NCBI RefSeq assembly: GCF_030813715.1
Contig: NZ_JAUSUZ010000001.1
Location: forward strand, 1,736,001-1,800,000
Direction of reading: 5' to 3'
DNA from: Catenuloplanes indicus
Lineage (GTDB): Bacteria; Actinomycetota; Actinomycetes; Mycobacteriales; Micromonosporaceae
DNA: 64,000 nucleotides
Part shown: piece after piece, positions 43,534 to 53,242 of the stretch
Layout: every line of letters begins with the position of its first letter
Numbering within the stretch: position 1 is the stretch's first letter
Program-made: the position numbers and the translations under genes
Notes under the pieces: generated by a model
Databases searched by the model: none
The model's input: the letters and a program-made list of their open reading frames with translations, nothing else
Told to the model about the DNA's origin: nothing

Positions 43534-46500
43534 GTGGCCGGTGCCGGGGATACCTTTCTGATCTGCGCGGATGGTCGCTTCATCGCGGTGCCGGGCGGCG
43601 TTTTTTACCACGACGGCGCGATGTCCGACCCGGTCGACCATGCCGCGCTGACCGGCGCGATGCAGTCGCCGCGCGTCACCGGCTCGATCATGGTCTACGT
43701 CCAGGCCACGATCGGCATCGGCGCGCTCGACCGGGTCCGTCGCGCGCTGGAGGAGATCCCCGCCCCGATCCGCGACCGGTTCATGCTCGGCACGCTCCCC
43801 GGCGAGCGCGTCGACCCGGCCGCCTGGATGGACCTCGCCGACGCGCTCGACCTGCCCGCACACGCCACGTTCGGCCCCGGTCTGACGCCGTCCGCCCGCC
43901 TCGTCCCGCTCGGTGTCACCGGTCTGGAAACCCAGACAGATCCGGCCACGGTACGGGTGCTGCCGCGCGTCCAGGCCGCCGCGCGCGAGACGCTGCGCAC
44001 GGTCCTGGACGGCGGCGAGCCGTCCTGGACCCGGCTGGAGGAGCTGACCGCCGGCGCGGCCGCGATCCGTGACGGGCTGCGCATCCCGCTGAGGCTGCGT
44101 GGCGACGGGCAGCGCGGCCGGTCCGGTGCCGCCTATGCGCTCGCGGCCGGCATCGCGCTCTACGGTCCGCCACCCGGCGCCGACCCGGCCGCGTTGCTGC
44201 GCGGCGTGCGCCCGATCGGCGCGGACGACGTGCTGCGTGCCTGGGGCGGTCCCGCGGTCGCCACCGAGCCGGGCGCGCTGGTATCCGCGCTCGTCGCCGC
44301 CCCGGGCTCCGGTGCACTGGTCACGACGGACCTGGCCGGCGGCGGACGGCCCGGCCTCGGCTGGCTGGTGTCCCGCCCGGACGGCCTGGCCTGGATCGAC
44401 CTGGAGCTGGACGGCGACGCCTCGATCCGGGCGATGACGGCACCGGACGCGGTGTCTCTGCTGGGCGCGCTGCCCGGCGGGCGCCCCGCCGTGCTCCGGG
44501 TGGACGCAACCGGCCAGCCGGCCACCGGCCTACCGGGGCCGGCCCCGGCCGCTCACGTCGTGGCTCGGGACGTCACGCCGGCCGGGACGCCGGCGCGTGC
44601 GGCGCTGAGTGAGGGGCAGATCCATGAGCTGTTCGGCCGGGTGGTCGAGTCGGGCGAGCATGCCGCGGCCGTACACGGCGATCGGACACTGGCGGAGTGC
44701 CTTGCGCTGATCCAGGACCTGGTCGGACGGCTGCACCAGGACGGCGTGCGCGTCCTGCACATGCGTGAGGAGCCGGGCGTCGGCCGGGCCGCCGAGTCAT
44801 GGCTCGGCGACCGGCAGGACTGGCAGCGGTTCGGCGGCTGGGACGAGCTGACCGGCCGGCTCACGGACGAGCCGGGACTGGGCCCGGGCTCACTGGCGGT
44901 CGTGCTGACCGAACGGACCAACGCTGCGGCCGGTCATGTCTACGCGGCCTACCACACGTCCGATCGGGGCGTGCTCTGGATCAACCTGACCAGCGCCGGT
45001 ACGGCACCACGGGTGGGTGCGCCCGCAGAACTTCCGGCGGAATCCGCCGCGTACACCCGGGCGATCATGATCGATCCGACCGGAGTGGTGTCGGCCGGCA
45101 CACGTGCAGCAGCACCGGAATCGCAGTCCACGGCACGGTCCGTCATCGACGCCCCGATCAGCCGCGGATACCGCGGGGGCGGCATCGAGGCCGAGCGCAC
45201 CATGCCGCTCGAACTGCCCGCGCGCGAGGAGGACGAGGACGGTGACATCATCCTCGCGCACACCGCGGACCACAGCATCGACCTGCTCATCGAAAAGAAG
45301 TGGCTGTATGAGCGGGACGGCGCGTACCACCTGACGGCGAAGAGCTCGGACGAGGAGTCGGAGCAAACCGCCGTCGTGGAGGTGCGCGCCGGTGTCCTCG
45401 GCATCCTGCCCGGCGAAGAGAACCGCATCCAGGACACGGACGGGTTCTGGGACCGGCTGATCGCGCTCGAGGAGCGCTTCGAACAGGTCGACACCGAGCC
45501 CGGAACCCCCGACACCCGCCTTCAGTTACTGCTCTCCGGGCTCGGGTTCGGCTTCACCCCGCTGGCCGCCGGCGCGACGATCGGCGCCCCGCCGGTGGGC
45601 GACGCCGGCGGCAACCACGGGCACATGTCGTTCGGTGTCGCGCCGGCGATCATCAAACCGGTGCTGAAAACCGTCACGGACGGGACCTGGCGTGACGACA
45701 GCATCACCCACGAGAGCTTCTTCGGCCCGGTCCCGTACCGGACCAAGGCGGGTCAGGCGGAAGGCGCCACGTTCGGCGCCGAGATGGCCGGGCGGCTCGA
45801 CGAGTTCTTTGCGTCGCACGGCCTGGCCGGCACGGCGTACGTGTCCGAAGCCCTCGAAGGCGTCCTGACACTCGTCTACTCGCACACGTCCGGCTACCTG
45901 GATTCCTGGGTACCGAGTGACACCGTCGAGAAGGCGCACATCGCCACGCTGTCCCGACAGGATCATCGGTTGTACTGGGCCGACCTGCCCTGGTGGGAGG
46001 CATTCGCCCTGGCACTGCACGCGACCGAGGTCCGAGACGGGATCGGCCGGTCGTATCTGCGGAACAACCCGGCATTCCTGGGCCGGATGCGGCAGGTCGG
46101 CAAGCTCAAACCGGATCGGGCCGGGATCACCGCCGAGAACTGGAGCGGCTATCGGACCGGGACCGCGCCGACGGCGGACGAGTACGTGCGCGCCTCGGTC
46201 ACCGGCCGGACGCTGGACCCGCGCGATGTCTTCGGCCCGATCACCCTCTTCTCCGAGCTGGACACCAACGGCGGCCGGCTCCGGCACGGTCTGGCGATCC
46301 TGGAGGTGCGTTCGTTCGGCGCCCGCCGGGTCACGATGCGCGAACTACGCGACTACTTCCGGACGATCGCCGACGTCATCCGGACCGAGTACGCGCGGAT
46401 AGCGGACCAGCCGCCACTGCACACCGTGCGGCTGCGGGTGACCGACCCCGGCGTGGACAACCCGACGGCCGCGATGTTCCGCGCGGTTGCGCTGGCGCAG

Positions 46501-49293
46501 GACGGTGACCTGGACGGCTCGGCCCGGCAGACCGCAATCGCGAACGCCGGGCTCAGCGACACCGATCGGGAGCAGTGGACCAGCATGCTGACCCGGCGTG
46601 CGCCGATGGAGCAGGACGAGGCCTTCGGCGGGCAGATGCGGAAGATCGCTTACGAGATCGCACCGCCGGACGCCAGGGCCTGGTTCGACGCCGTCACGGA
46701 CGACAGATGGGCGACCGCCGACGACAGCGGCTCCGCGCCCGGTACGACGTCGCCGTGGTACGACGTCGGCCTCGCGCTCATCGAGGAGCAGCAGTACGAG
46801 GCGGCCGGGGCGCTGTTCCGCGCGCTGGAGACCTCCGCGCGCGTCACGGCGGCGGCCGAGCACGCGCTGGCGCTCATCCAGGCGAACACCATGACGGCTC
46901 GGCTCGAAGCGCTGCGGGATCTGCTGAGCACAGCCGGCCCTGACGGATTCGGCGCGGCGCAGGCCGTGCTGCGGGCCGTCGACGTGCCGGCCGATCAACG
47001 CCGCATGGTGGAGGCGCTCGGCGCGATGCTCCGCGACGACCTCGACGGCGCGTTCGAGATCGTCGATTCGCTCTTCGCGCGTCTGTCCCAGGAGTCTCGG
47101 GGCCACTGGGCGCGGTCCGCACACGACCTCACCGGGTCCGGGCCGTTGCCGGATCGTCTGGTCGAGCTCGCCGTCGAGGCCTGGGCGTCCGTGACCGACC
47201 CGACGACCGCCTACTTCGCGCAGCTTGGTCTGGCCTCGTTCGTGGAGGCCGGCGGCCCCAAGATCCGACGGCTGGTCGACGACCGGATCTCCGCCCTGTT
47301 CGACAAGGCCCAGACCCCGATCGACGTGCGACGCAAAGCCATGGCCTGGGCACTGGGCGATCTGGGCATCACGCCGGAGATCTACCAACTGCTCGACGCG
47401 GAGAACGCGACCGACCGTCAGCAGATCCTGCGGCACATGCTGGACCGCTCGCCGGAGTCGGACTCCGACTCCGACTCCGACGCGCCCAGGCAGCCGGCGG
47501 ATCCGGGCCCGGTGATCGAAGCGCGCGCTGTCGCGGACCTCCAGAGTCTGCTCGCGCTCGTCGACGACGCCGAGCCGCTGGACATCGTGCTCCGCGACAC
47601 GTTGGGGGCCGTGGCCGCGGTGGCCTCCGGCGACGAGAGCGGGGTCCCGTCGACGCTACGCGACGTGCTCGCCGGCAACCACAATCACGTCGAGCACGTG
47701 GGGTGGCTGCTGGAGGGGATGCGCAGCCGGAACCTGGCCCCCGACGTGCGAGACGCCGTCGAGCAGGTCGACGCGATCGTCGCGAGCAGCTCGGAGAACC
47801 CGGCAGCGCCCGCGGTCGGGACGGCCCACCGGCCCGGTCCGTCGTCCCAATGGGACCACCACCAGACCTACCTGGCCCGGGTCGAATTCCAGAACCCGCC
47901 GGGAATCCCATCGGCACTGCGCGGCCTGGAGACCAGTCACCGGCTCGATCAGCTGCGCAAGCACGCCCGGGCCGCGGAGCCGAGAGTCAACGCGACGCTC
48001 GCGCGGTTCCCCAACTCGGACGAGGCCGCACGCTGGCGTGCCGCCGTCGCCGGCCTGAAGACCGCGACCGCGGACTCCGGCCAGGTCCGCGACCTCGTCG
48101 CCGCGCTCGACCATGCCGCGTCCGGACTGCTCCGGCTGGATCCCGGCGCGATTGGCGCGCTCGCACCACTGTGGACGGGCAGGCTCACCGCAGCGCGGGA
48201 GACGCCCGCGCTGCGTACCATCGGGACCTGGCCGTTCGGCGATCTGAACGCGCTCACCGCCGGTCTGGGCCGTCCGGTGCTGACCGTGAACCTGAGCGGG
48301 TCCGCAACGCACACGATGGACGAGCTGGAGAGCGCGCTGCGCGAGCACCGGCTGTGGGGCGAGACACCGATCGTGTTCGCCACGCTGGGCACCACCGTGA
48401 CCGGCGCGCGATTCACGGCGTTGCACAGGCGGTTCCGGCCGATCGTCGTCCAGCAGGCCATGACGGACGACGTCGAGATGGTGTGGCGCCTGTTCCAGCA
48501 GGACGGCAAGCTGGCGACGCAGACCGGCCTGATCAGCGCGGAGCTGCTGCGGGAGGCGGTCGCGCTGCCGGTCGTCACATGGGGGCGGTTCGTGCCTCCG
48601 GTGCTGGCCGGCCTGCTCACGGCAGGGGACGGCGTGGAGCGGTTCCACCGGGAGAACGAGCAGAAGCTGACCGATCCGGGGGTACGGGACGTGCTGCGTG
48701 CGCTGGTCGACACGGAGCCGGACGGCGCACGGCTGGCCGGCCTCCAGGTCGCGCTGGGCATGCCTGCCGCGCCCACCGATCACCCGGTCCCGTCCACGAC
48801 CTCGGTGCTCGACATCGAGCCGCCCTGGACCGGCGGACCGGTCCCGGCCGCGTTCGCCCACGACTTCCTGGCTCAGAGCGGCGGCCGGGCCGAACGGTAC
48901 CGGATGGACGGCCTGCTGTTCGAGATCGTCATGGCCGGGCGGATGTCGCAGGCGGACGCGCTCACGCTCCTGCGTGCCACCGCGGCGACGAAGGCCGACC
49001 TGGCGGTGATTCAGGTCTTCGAGTCGGTGTTCGACGTGCTGAACCTCTCCGACGAACGCGCCGCCGCCGACCCGCACACCGACCCGGAGCTGCTTCGCAT
49101 CCTCGGCAAGACCAGCGCAGTGTCCAGCACGGCGCGTCCGGCCGGCACGCCACCACCGGACTGTGTGGACCGGACAGACCGCACCTCGTTCGTCGGCCGG
49201 CTCGACGCGCTACGCGACCGGCTACGGGCCGAGGGGCGCTTCGCGCACGCCGACTTGATCGAAACCCTCAACTACATCGTCGCCAATTGCTGA
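43534..49293 (+). CDS. 1919-aa giant protein with Tox-PL-like segments
   Basis: A very large protein without a recognised name. The start is GTG 43534 behind GAGGAG. An N-terminal part (~1-330) and a second part (~370-510) share the pattern GSxALVxTx...GxxxxxxGLAWIDL: GSGALVTTDL with DGLAWIDLEL, and GSLAVVLTER with GHVYAAYHTSDRGVLWINL. The second copy also has a Cys (ECLALIQDL), so it looks like a papain-fold Tox-PL/glutamine-deamidase domain; the first lacks Cys and His. A domain from ~560 to ~960 (VFGPITLFSELDTNGGRL) and long helical regions follow. SDSDSDSD sits near 1310. The end LIETLNYIVANC is typical of giant actinobacterial proteins of this kind. No signal peptide or WXG100 partner is seen. 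Confidence 0.7.
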   Translation: MAGAGDTFLICADGRFIAVPGGVFYHDGAMSDPVDHAALTGAMQSPRVTGSIMVYVQATIGIGALDRVRRALEEIPAPIRDRFMLGTLPGERVDPAAWMDLADALDLPAHATFGPGLTPSARLVPLGVTGLETQTDPATVRVLPRVQAAARETLRTVLDGGEPSWTRLEELTAGAAAIRDGLRIPLRLRGDGQRGRSGAAYALAAGIALYGPPPGADPAALLRGVRPIGADDVLRAWGGPAVATEPGALVSALVAAPGSGALVTTDLAGGGRPGLGWLVSRPDGLAWIDLELDGDASIRAMTAPDAVSLLGALPGGRPAVLRVDATGQPATGLPGPAPAAHVVARDVTPAGTPARAALSEGQIHELFGRVVESGEHAAAVHGDRTLAECLALIQDLVGRLHQDGVRVLHMREEPGVGRAAESWLGDRQDWQRFGGWDELTGRLTDEPGLGPGSLAVVLTERTNAAAGHVYAAYHTSDRGVLWINLTSAGTAPRVGAPAELPAESAAYTRAIMIDPTGVVSAGTRAAAPESQSTARSVIDAPISRGYRGGGIEAERTMPLELPAREEDEDGDIILAHTADHSIDLLIEKKWLYERDGAYHLTAKSSDEESEQTAVVEVRAGVLGILPGEENRIQDTDGFWDRLIALEERFEQVDTEPGTPDTRLQLLLSGLGFGFTPLAAGATIGAPPVGDAGGNHGHMSFGVAPAIIKPVLKTVTDGTWRDDSITHESFFGPVPYRTKAGQAEGATFGAEMAGRLDEFFASHGLAGTAYVSEALEGVLTLVYSHTSGYLDSWVPSDTVEKAHIATLSRQDHRLYWADLPWWEAFALALHATEVRDGIGRSYLRNNPAFLGRMRQVGKLKPDRAGITAENWSGYRTGTAPTADEYVRASVTGRTLDPRDVFGPITLFSELDTNGGRLRHGLAILEVRSFGARRVTMRELRDYFRTIADVIRTEYARIADQPPLHTVRLRVTDPGVDNPTAAMFRAVALAQDGDLDGSARQTAIANAGLSDTDREQWTSMLTRRAPMEQDEAFGGQMRKIAYEIAPPDARAWFDAVTDDRWATADDSGSAPGTTSPWYDVGLALIEEQQYEAAGALFRALETSARVTAAAEHALALIQANTMTARLEALRDLLSTAGPDGFGAAQAVLRAVDVPADQRRMVEALGAMLRDDLDGAFEIVDSLFARLSQESRGHWARSAHDLTGSGPLPDRLVELAVEAWASVTDPTTAYFAQLGLASFVEAGGPKIRRLVDDRISALFDKAQTPIDVRRKAMAWALGDLGITPEIYQLLDAENATDRQQILRHMLDRSPESDSDSDSDAPRQPADPGPVIEARAVADLQSLLALVDDAEPLDIVLRDTLGAVAAVASGDESGVPSTLRDVLAGNHNHVEHVGWLLEGMRSRNLAPDVRDAVEQVDAIVASSSENPAAPAVGTAHRPGPSSQWDHHQTYLARVEFQNPPGIPSALRGLETSHRLDQLRKHARAAEPRVNATLARFPNSDEAARWRAAVAGLKTATADSGQVRDLVAALDHAASGLLRLDPGAIGALAPLWTGRLTAARETPALRTIGTWPFGDLNALTAGLGRPVLTVNLSGSATHTMDELESALREHRLWGETPIVFATLGTTVTGARFTALHRRFRPIVVQQAMTDDVEMVWRLFQQDGKLATQTGLISAELLREAVALPVVTWGRFVPPVLAGLLTAGDGVERFHRENEQKLTDPGVRDVLRALVDTEPDGARLAGLQVALGMPAAPTDHPVPSTTSVLDIEPPWTGGPVPAAFAHDFLAQSGGRAERYRMDGLLFEIVMAGRMSQADALTLLRATAATKADLAVIQVFESVFDVLNLSDERAAADPHTDPELLRILGKTSAVSSTARPAGTPPPDCVDRTDRTSFVGRLDALRDRLRAEGRFAHADLIETLNYIVANC

Positions 49294-49920
49294 GCCGGGC
49301 GCCTTTTGACCACGACCGATTGCCTGCACCATCCGCGAACCGCCCCCGCAGTGTTGCCACGGGCGAAGCCGATACCGACGTGCAGGTTTCTTCGCCGACG
49401 AACTGCTTGCGGCTCCGGGCAGGACCGCGACCGTGCCGGCCTCGCCGAGTCGCCGGCTGTGAACTTCACAGTTCTCGCGCAGTTCGGATCGGAGGATGCG
49501 CTCTTCACCTTCATCGGCAACGGCGATGTCAAGATCGAGCTCATCTCGGCCGGGCGAGGACCCGTGACCCCCTCCCGCCGCGACCCTGCCGGCCGGTCAC
49601 GACGCACCGTCCGCCAGGCGCTCAGTTCACCGATCCCGCCGCCCCGCAAGCCACGTCGGGCCGGAAGCTCTCAGCTCGTCCCATGGCTCACCGTCGAGAT
49701 CATTTACGCCCGGACAGGCCATCCGGGGCTGGGGTCGATGACGGCACCGAGGTGATCAGCGCGGCTACGGGCTGCTGCCCTGCCGGTGGGCCTGCCCGCC
49801 CGCCGGCGCTGAACCGGGTGCTCGGGCGGGCCCGTCCGGCCCGAGCCCCTCAGGCGCGACGTGGTCGCTCTGGCCCGGACAACACTTTTTCCGCCCGCCA
49901 TTCTAATTTCCATCGATGTC

Positions 49921-49949
49921 TTGACGTGCTGCGGAACGGCTCGTAACTT
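49921..49949 (+). promoter_or_regulatory. Promoter of the sugar ABC transporter operon
   Basis: TTGACG (49921-49926) and TAACTT (49944-49949) are separated by exactly 17 bp, close to the vegetative sigma consensus. They lie about 56 bp before the ATG of the binding-protein gene. Confidence 0.65.
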
Positions 49950-49958
49950 AGCGCCATC

Positions 49959-49977
49959 TTCCGGAAACACTCCGGAA
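49959..49977. promoter_or_regulatory. Operator-like inverted repeat before the sugar transporter
   Basis: TTCCGGA-AACAC-TCCGGAA is a perfect 7-bp inverted repeat with a 5-bp centre, immediately downstream of the -10 and before the gene. This position fits a repressor of the LacI or ROK type that blocks transcription until a sugar is present. No such regulator gene is adjacent, so the repressor would be encoded elsewhere. Confidence 0.6.
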
Positions 49978-50004
49978 CTTTCGGTGTCGAGAGGCGAGGT
50001 TTCC

Positions 50005-51291
50005 ATGGCTCCGAAGAGGACCGTCGCAGTAGCCGCCGTGATGGTGCTGGCCGCCGCCGGCCTGGCCGCCTGCGGGGGCGGCGACGGTGGGTCCGGGCCG
50101 GACGGCAAGGTCACGATGCAGTTCTGGCACAACGCCACGACCGGGCCCGGCGCGGCGTTCTGGGAGAAGACCGTCGCCGACTTCCAGGCCGCCCATCCGA
50201 ACGTCACGATCGAGATCCAGCAGGTGCAGAACGAGGACCTCGACGGCAAGCTTCAGACCGCGCTCAACTCCGGCTCGGCGCCCGACATCTTCCTGCAGCG
50301 CGGCGGCGGGAAGATGGCCGCGATGGTGGAGGCCGGCCAGCTCAAGGACATCACCGGCGAGATCAGCGCCGAGACCAAGCAGGCCGTGGGGGACGCCGCC
50401 CTGGGGACCGGCGAGGTGGACGGCAAGACCTACGCCGTACCCGTGTCGATCATGCCCGGGGGTTTCTGGTACAGCAAGAACCTGTTCGCCGAGGCCGGGA
50501 TCACCACGCCCCCGACCACGATCGACGAGCTGAACACCGCGGTGACCAAGCTCAAGGCGATCGGCGCCCCGATCGCTCTCGGCGGCAAGGACGCCTGGCC
50601 CGCGGCTCACTGGTACTACTTCTTCACCTTGCGCGCGTGCAGTCAGGCCTCGCTCGACACCGCCGCGAAGCAGAAGGACTTCAGCGATCCCTGCTGGACC
50701 AAGGCCGGCAACGACCTCAAGGCGTTCGCCGACACCGATCCGTTCAACGACGGCTTCCTGACCACCTCCGCCCAGCAGGGCGCGGGCAGCTCGGCGGGCC
50801 TGGTCGCCAACTACAGGGCCAGCATGGAGCTGATGGGCGCCTGGAACCCGGGCGTGCTCGCCTCGCTGACCAAGGATCAGAAGCCGATGCCCGATCTGGG
50901 CTTCTTCCCCTTCCCGGCGGTCCCGGGCGGTCAGGGTGACCCGGCGGCCATCATGGGCGGCGCGGGTGGCTACTCCTGCTCGGCCGAGGCGCCCAAGGAG
51001 TGCGTCCAGTTCCTCGACTACCTCGTCACCAAGAACGTGCAGGTCGAGCAGTACAAGGCCTTCAACTCGCTGCCGATCACCAAGGAAGCGCAGAGCGCCG
51101 TCACCGAGGACTATCTCAAGGCGGTGCTCGACGCCTACAACAAGGCGCCCTACGTCTCCCAGTGGCTCGACACCGTCTACGGCCAGAACGTGGGCAACGC
51201 GCTGAATCTCGGTGTGGTGAACCTGCTGGCCGGCAAGGGCGACGTCGCCGGGATCATCACGGCCGTCAACGACGCGGCGAAGAAGGACTGA
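50005..51291 (+). CDS. Sugar ABC transporter substrate-binding lipoprotein
   Basis: A 428-aa extracellular solute-binding protein of family 1. The lipobox LAAC puts the acylated Cys at 23. The mature part has the family pattern MQFWHNATTGPGAAFWEKTV, a central SGSAPDIFLQRGGGKMAAMV, and the hinge segments KTYAVPVSIMPGGFWYSKN and AFADTDPFNDGF. The ATG follows GAGGCGAGGT. It captures a sugar or oligosaccharide for the two permeases that follow directly. The ligand class cannot be read from sequence. The nearby cellulase is 42 kb away, so a cello-oligosaccharide role is only a guess. Confidence 0.92.
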   Translation: MAPKRTVAVAAVMVLAAAGLAACGGGDGGSGPDGKVTMQFWHNATTGPGAAFWEKTVADFQAAHPNVTIEIQQVQNEDLDGKLQTALNSGSAPDIFLQRGGGKMAAMVEAGQLKDITGEISAETKQAVGDAALGTGEVDGKTYAVPVSIMPGGFWYSKNLFAEAGITTPPTTIDELNTAVTKLKAIGAPIALGGKDAWPAAHWYYFFTLRACSQASLDTAAKQKDFSDPCWTKAGNDLKAFADTDPFNDGFLTTSAQQGAGSSAGLVANYRASMELMGAWNPGVLASLTKDQKPMPDLGFFPFPAVPGGQGDPAAIMGGAGGYSCSAEAPKECVQFLDYLVTKNVQVEQYKAFNSLPITKEAQSAVTEDYLKAVLDAYNKAPYVSQWLDTVYGQNVGNALNLGVVNLLAGKGDVAGIITAVNDAAKKD

Positions 51292-51292
51292 G

Positions 51293-52279
51293 GTGACGAT
51301 CACCGAGACCGGTGGCCGCGCACGGAGCGGGGGCGGCGACGTGCAGGCGCCGCCCCCGCTCCGTCCCCGCCGGCGCGGCATCGGCTGGGCGCAACGGCTG
51401 GAGATCGTGCTGCTGTCCGGTCCGGCGATCCTGATGTTCGTCGGCTTCGTGATCTTCCCGGTCCTGATGGCCGCCTACTACGGCTTCTACCGGTGGAAGG
51501 GTTTCGGGCCGCCGACCGACGTCGTCGGCCTCGACAACTACGTCACCATCCTCCAGGACGCCGCGTTCCGCGAGGCGCTGTGGCACAACGCCGTCATCGT
51601 CGTGCTGTCGCTGGTCCTCCAGGCGCCGGTGGCCCTCGGCTTCGCCCTGCTGCTCAACCAGAAGATCCGCGGCCAGTCGATCATCCGGGTGCTGATCTTC
51701 GTGCCGTACGTGATCGCCGAGGTCATCGTGGGCACGGCCTGGAGCCTGATGCTGCAGACCACCGGCGCGGTCAACGACGCGCTCCGCTCGATCGGGCTGG
51801 GCCGGTTCGCCGCGGACTGGCTGGCCGACCCGCGGCTGGCCATCTGGTCCCTGATGCTGATCCTCACCTGGAAATACGTCGGGTTCGCGGTGATCCTGTT
51901 CCTGGCCGGCATGCAGAACATCCCGCAGGAACTGTCCGAGGCCGCGGCGGTGGACGGCGCCTCCTACTGGCAGACCCAGTGGCGGATCACCCTGCCGCTG
52001 CTCGGGCCGACCCTGCGGATCTGGGCGTTCCTGTCGATCATCGGCTCGCTCCAGGTGTTCGACCTGGTCTACATCATCTGGGGCCAGTACGTCGCCTCGA
52101 CCGCCGGCACCTCGACGATGGCGACGTACATGGTCGTCGAGGGCCGCAACGCGGGCAACTACGGGTTCGGCAACGCCGTGGCGGTCGTACTGTTCCTCAT
52201 CTCCATGCTCATCGCGCTGCTCTACCAGCGTTTCGTGCTGCGCCGGGACACCGAGGGCGCGCTTACCGAGGGGCGATAA
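51293..52279 (+). CDS. Sugar ABC transporter permease (MalF-type)
   Basis: A 328-aa permease with six predicted helices. The MalF-type contact loop is EAAAVDGASYWQTQWRITLPLL, the EAA motif that couples to the ATPase. GTG 51293 lies next to the stop of the binding-protein gene. The first ~30 residues are a charged cytosolic tail. It pairs with the MalG-type subunit at 52279. Confidence 0.93.
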   Translation: MTITETGGRARSGGGDVQAPPPLRPRRRGIGWAQRLEIVLLSGPAILMFVGFVIFPVLMAAYYGFYRWKGFGPPTDVVGLDNYVTILQDAAFREALWHNAVIVVLSLVLQAPVALGFALLLNQKIRGQSIIRVLIFVPYVIAEVIVGTAWSLMLQTTGAVNDALRSIGLGRFAADWLADPRLAIWSLMLILTWKYVGFAVILFLAGMQNIPQELSEAAAVDGASYWQTQWRITLPLLGPTLRIWAFLSIIGSLQVFDLVYIIWGQYVASTAGTSTMATYMVVEGRNAGNYGFGNAVAVVLFLISMLIALLYQRFVLRRDTEGALTEGR

Positions 52280-53103
52280 TGGCGCAATCCCGCTGGGGCA
52301 ACCCCATCGTCTACGCCGCCGCGCTGATGCTGATCGGCGTCATGCTCGGGCCGGTGCTCTACATCATCATCGGCGGGTTCCGGACCAACTCGCAGATCAC
52401 CACCGACCCGGCCGGCTTTCCCGACCCGTGGGTGCTCAGCAATTACACCGACGTGCTGACCGGCGACACCTTCTGGCGCCAGGTCGGCAACTCGACGATC
52501 GCCGCGCTCGCCACCACCGTCGGCGTCGTCGTGCTCGGCGTGATGGCCAGTTACGTCCTGGCCCGCTACCGGTTCCGCGGCCGGGCAGCGATGTACGCCC
52601 TGTTCGCCGCCGGGCTGATGTTTCCCGCGACGGTCGCCATCACGCCCCTCTACATCCTGGTGAAGAACCTCGGGCTGGTGAACACGCTGCCCGGCGTCAT
52701 CCTGCCGCAGATCGCCTTCGGCCTGCCCACGACGATCATCATCCTGGTCCCGTTCCTCCAGGCGATCCCGAAGGAGATCGAGGAGGCCGCCGCCATCGAC
52801 CGGTGCAGCCGGCTGGGCTTCCTGTGGCGGATGGTGCTCCCGCTCTCGGTGCCCGGCCTGATCACCACCGGGATCCTCGCGTTCATCGGCAGCTGGAACA
52901 GCTATCTGCTGCCGTTGTTCATCCTCAACGACCAGGACGGCTTCACGCTGCCGCTGGGCGTGCAGGCCTTCTCCTCGCAGTATTCCGTGGACACCGCGAA
53001 GGTACTGGCCTTCACCTCGCTGTCGATGATCCCGGCACTGGTCTTCTTCAGCCTCTTCGAGCGCCGCATCGTCGGCGGGCTCACCGGCGCGGTCAAGGGG
53101 TGA
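52279..53103 (+). CDS. Sugar ABC transporter permease (MalG-type)
   Basis: A 274-aa permease with six helices. Its EAA loop is EIEEAAAIDRCSRLGFLWRM. It starts on TAATG, sharing one base with the stop of the MalF-type gene. No ATPase gene follows, so, as in many actinomycetes, a shared MsiK-type ATPase elsewhere probably drives the system. A hairpin follows the stop. Confidence 0.93.
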   Translation: MAQSRWGNPIVYAAALMLIGVMLGPVLYIIIGGFRTNSQITTDPAGFPDPWVLSNYTDVLTGDTFWRQVGNSTIAALATTVGVVVLGVMASYVLARYRFRGRAAMYALFAAGLMFPATVAITPLYILVKNLGLVNTLPGVILPQIAFGLPTTIIILVPFLQAIPKEIEEAAAIDRCSRLGFLWRMVLPLSVPGLITTGILAFIGSWNSYLLPLFILNDQDGFTLPLGVQAFSSQYSVDTAKVLAFTSLSMIPALVFFSLFERRIVGGLTGAVKG

Positions 53104-53106
53104 ACC

Positions 53107-53135
53107 CCGCCGGGCCCGCTGGACGAGCCCGGCGG
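53107..53135 (+). terminator. Hairpin after the sugar transporter operon
   Basis: CCGCCGGGC (53107-53115) pairs perfectly with GCCCGGCGG (53127-53135), four bases after the stop, with an 11-base loop and no T tract. Confidence 0.65.
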
Positions 53136-53242
53136 CTCACGGGTGAGACCGCAGAGAATCCGGCGCCCTCCCCCGCCATGCGGGCCGCCACCAGCACGGC
53201 CGCCAGGAGCCGGATCGTGGCGGACCTGTAGGCGCGAGACGG

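Larger units (their letters stand above)
49294..50004. other. 711-bp gap with gene debris and a promoter
   Basis: The first ~600 bp hold no credible gene. A short plus-strand stretch at 49459-49560 reads VNFTVLAQFGSEDALFTFIG then NGDVKIELISAG, which looks like a piece of a real beta-rich protein. It is framed by Arg/Pro-rich noise, so I regard it as a remnant. The last ~90 bp carry the promoter and operator of the sugar transporter genes, listed separately. Confidence 0.5.

Noticed and set aside
47455-47485. Short SDSDSDSD repeat in the giant protein as a tandem-repeat element
   Set aside because: It is a four-unit Ser-Asp run, a common linker. It does not extend beyond the coding frame.
49306-49755. 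A 149-aa gene after the giant protein
   Set aside because: Only a ~35-residue stretch looks protein-like; the rest is Arg/Pro-rich, and no ribosome site precedes it. It is better read as debris.
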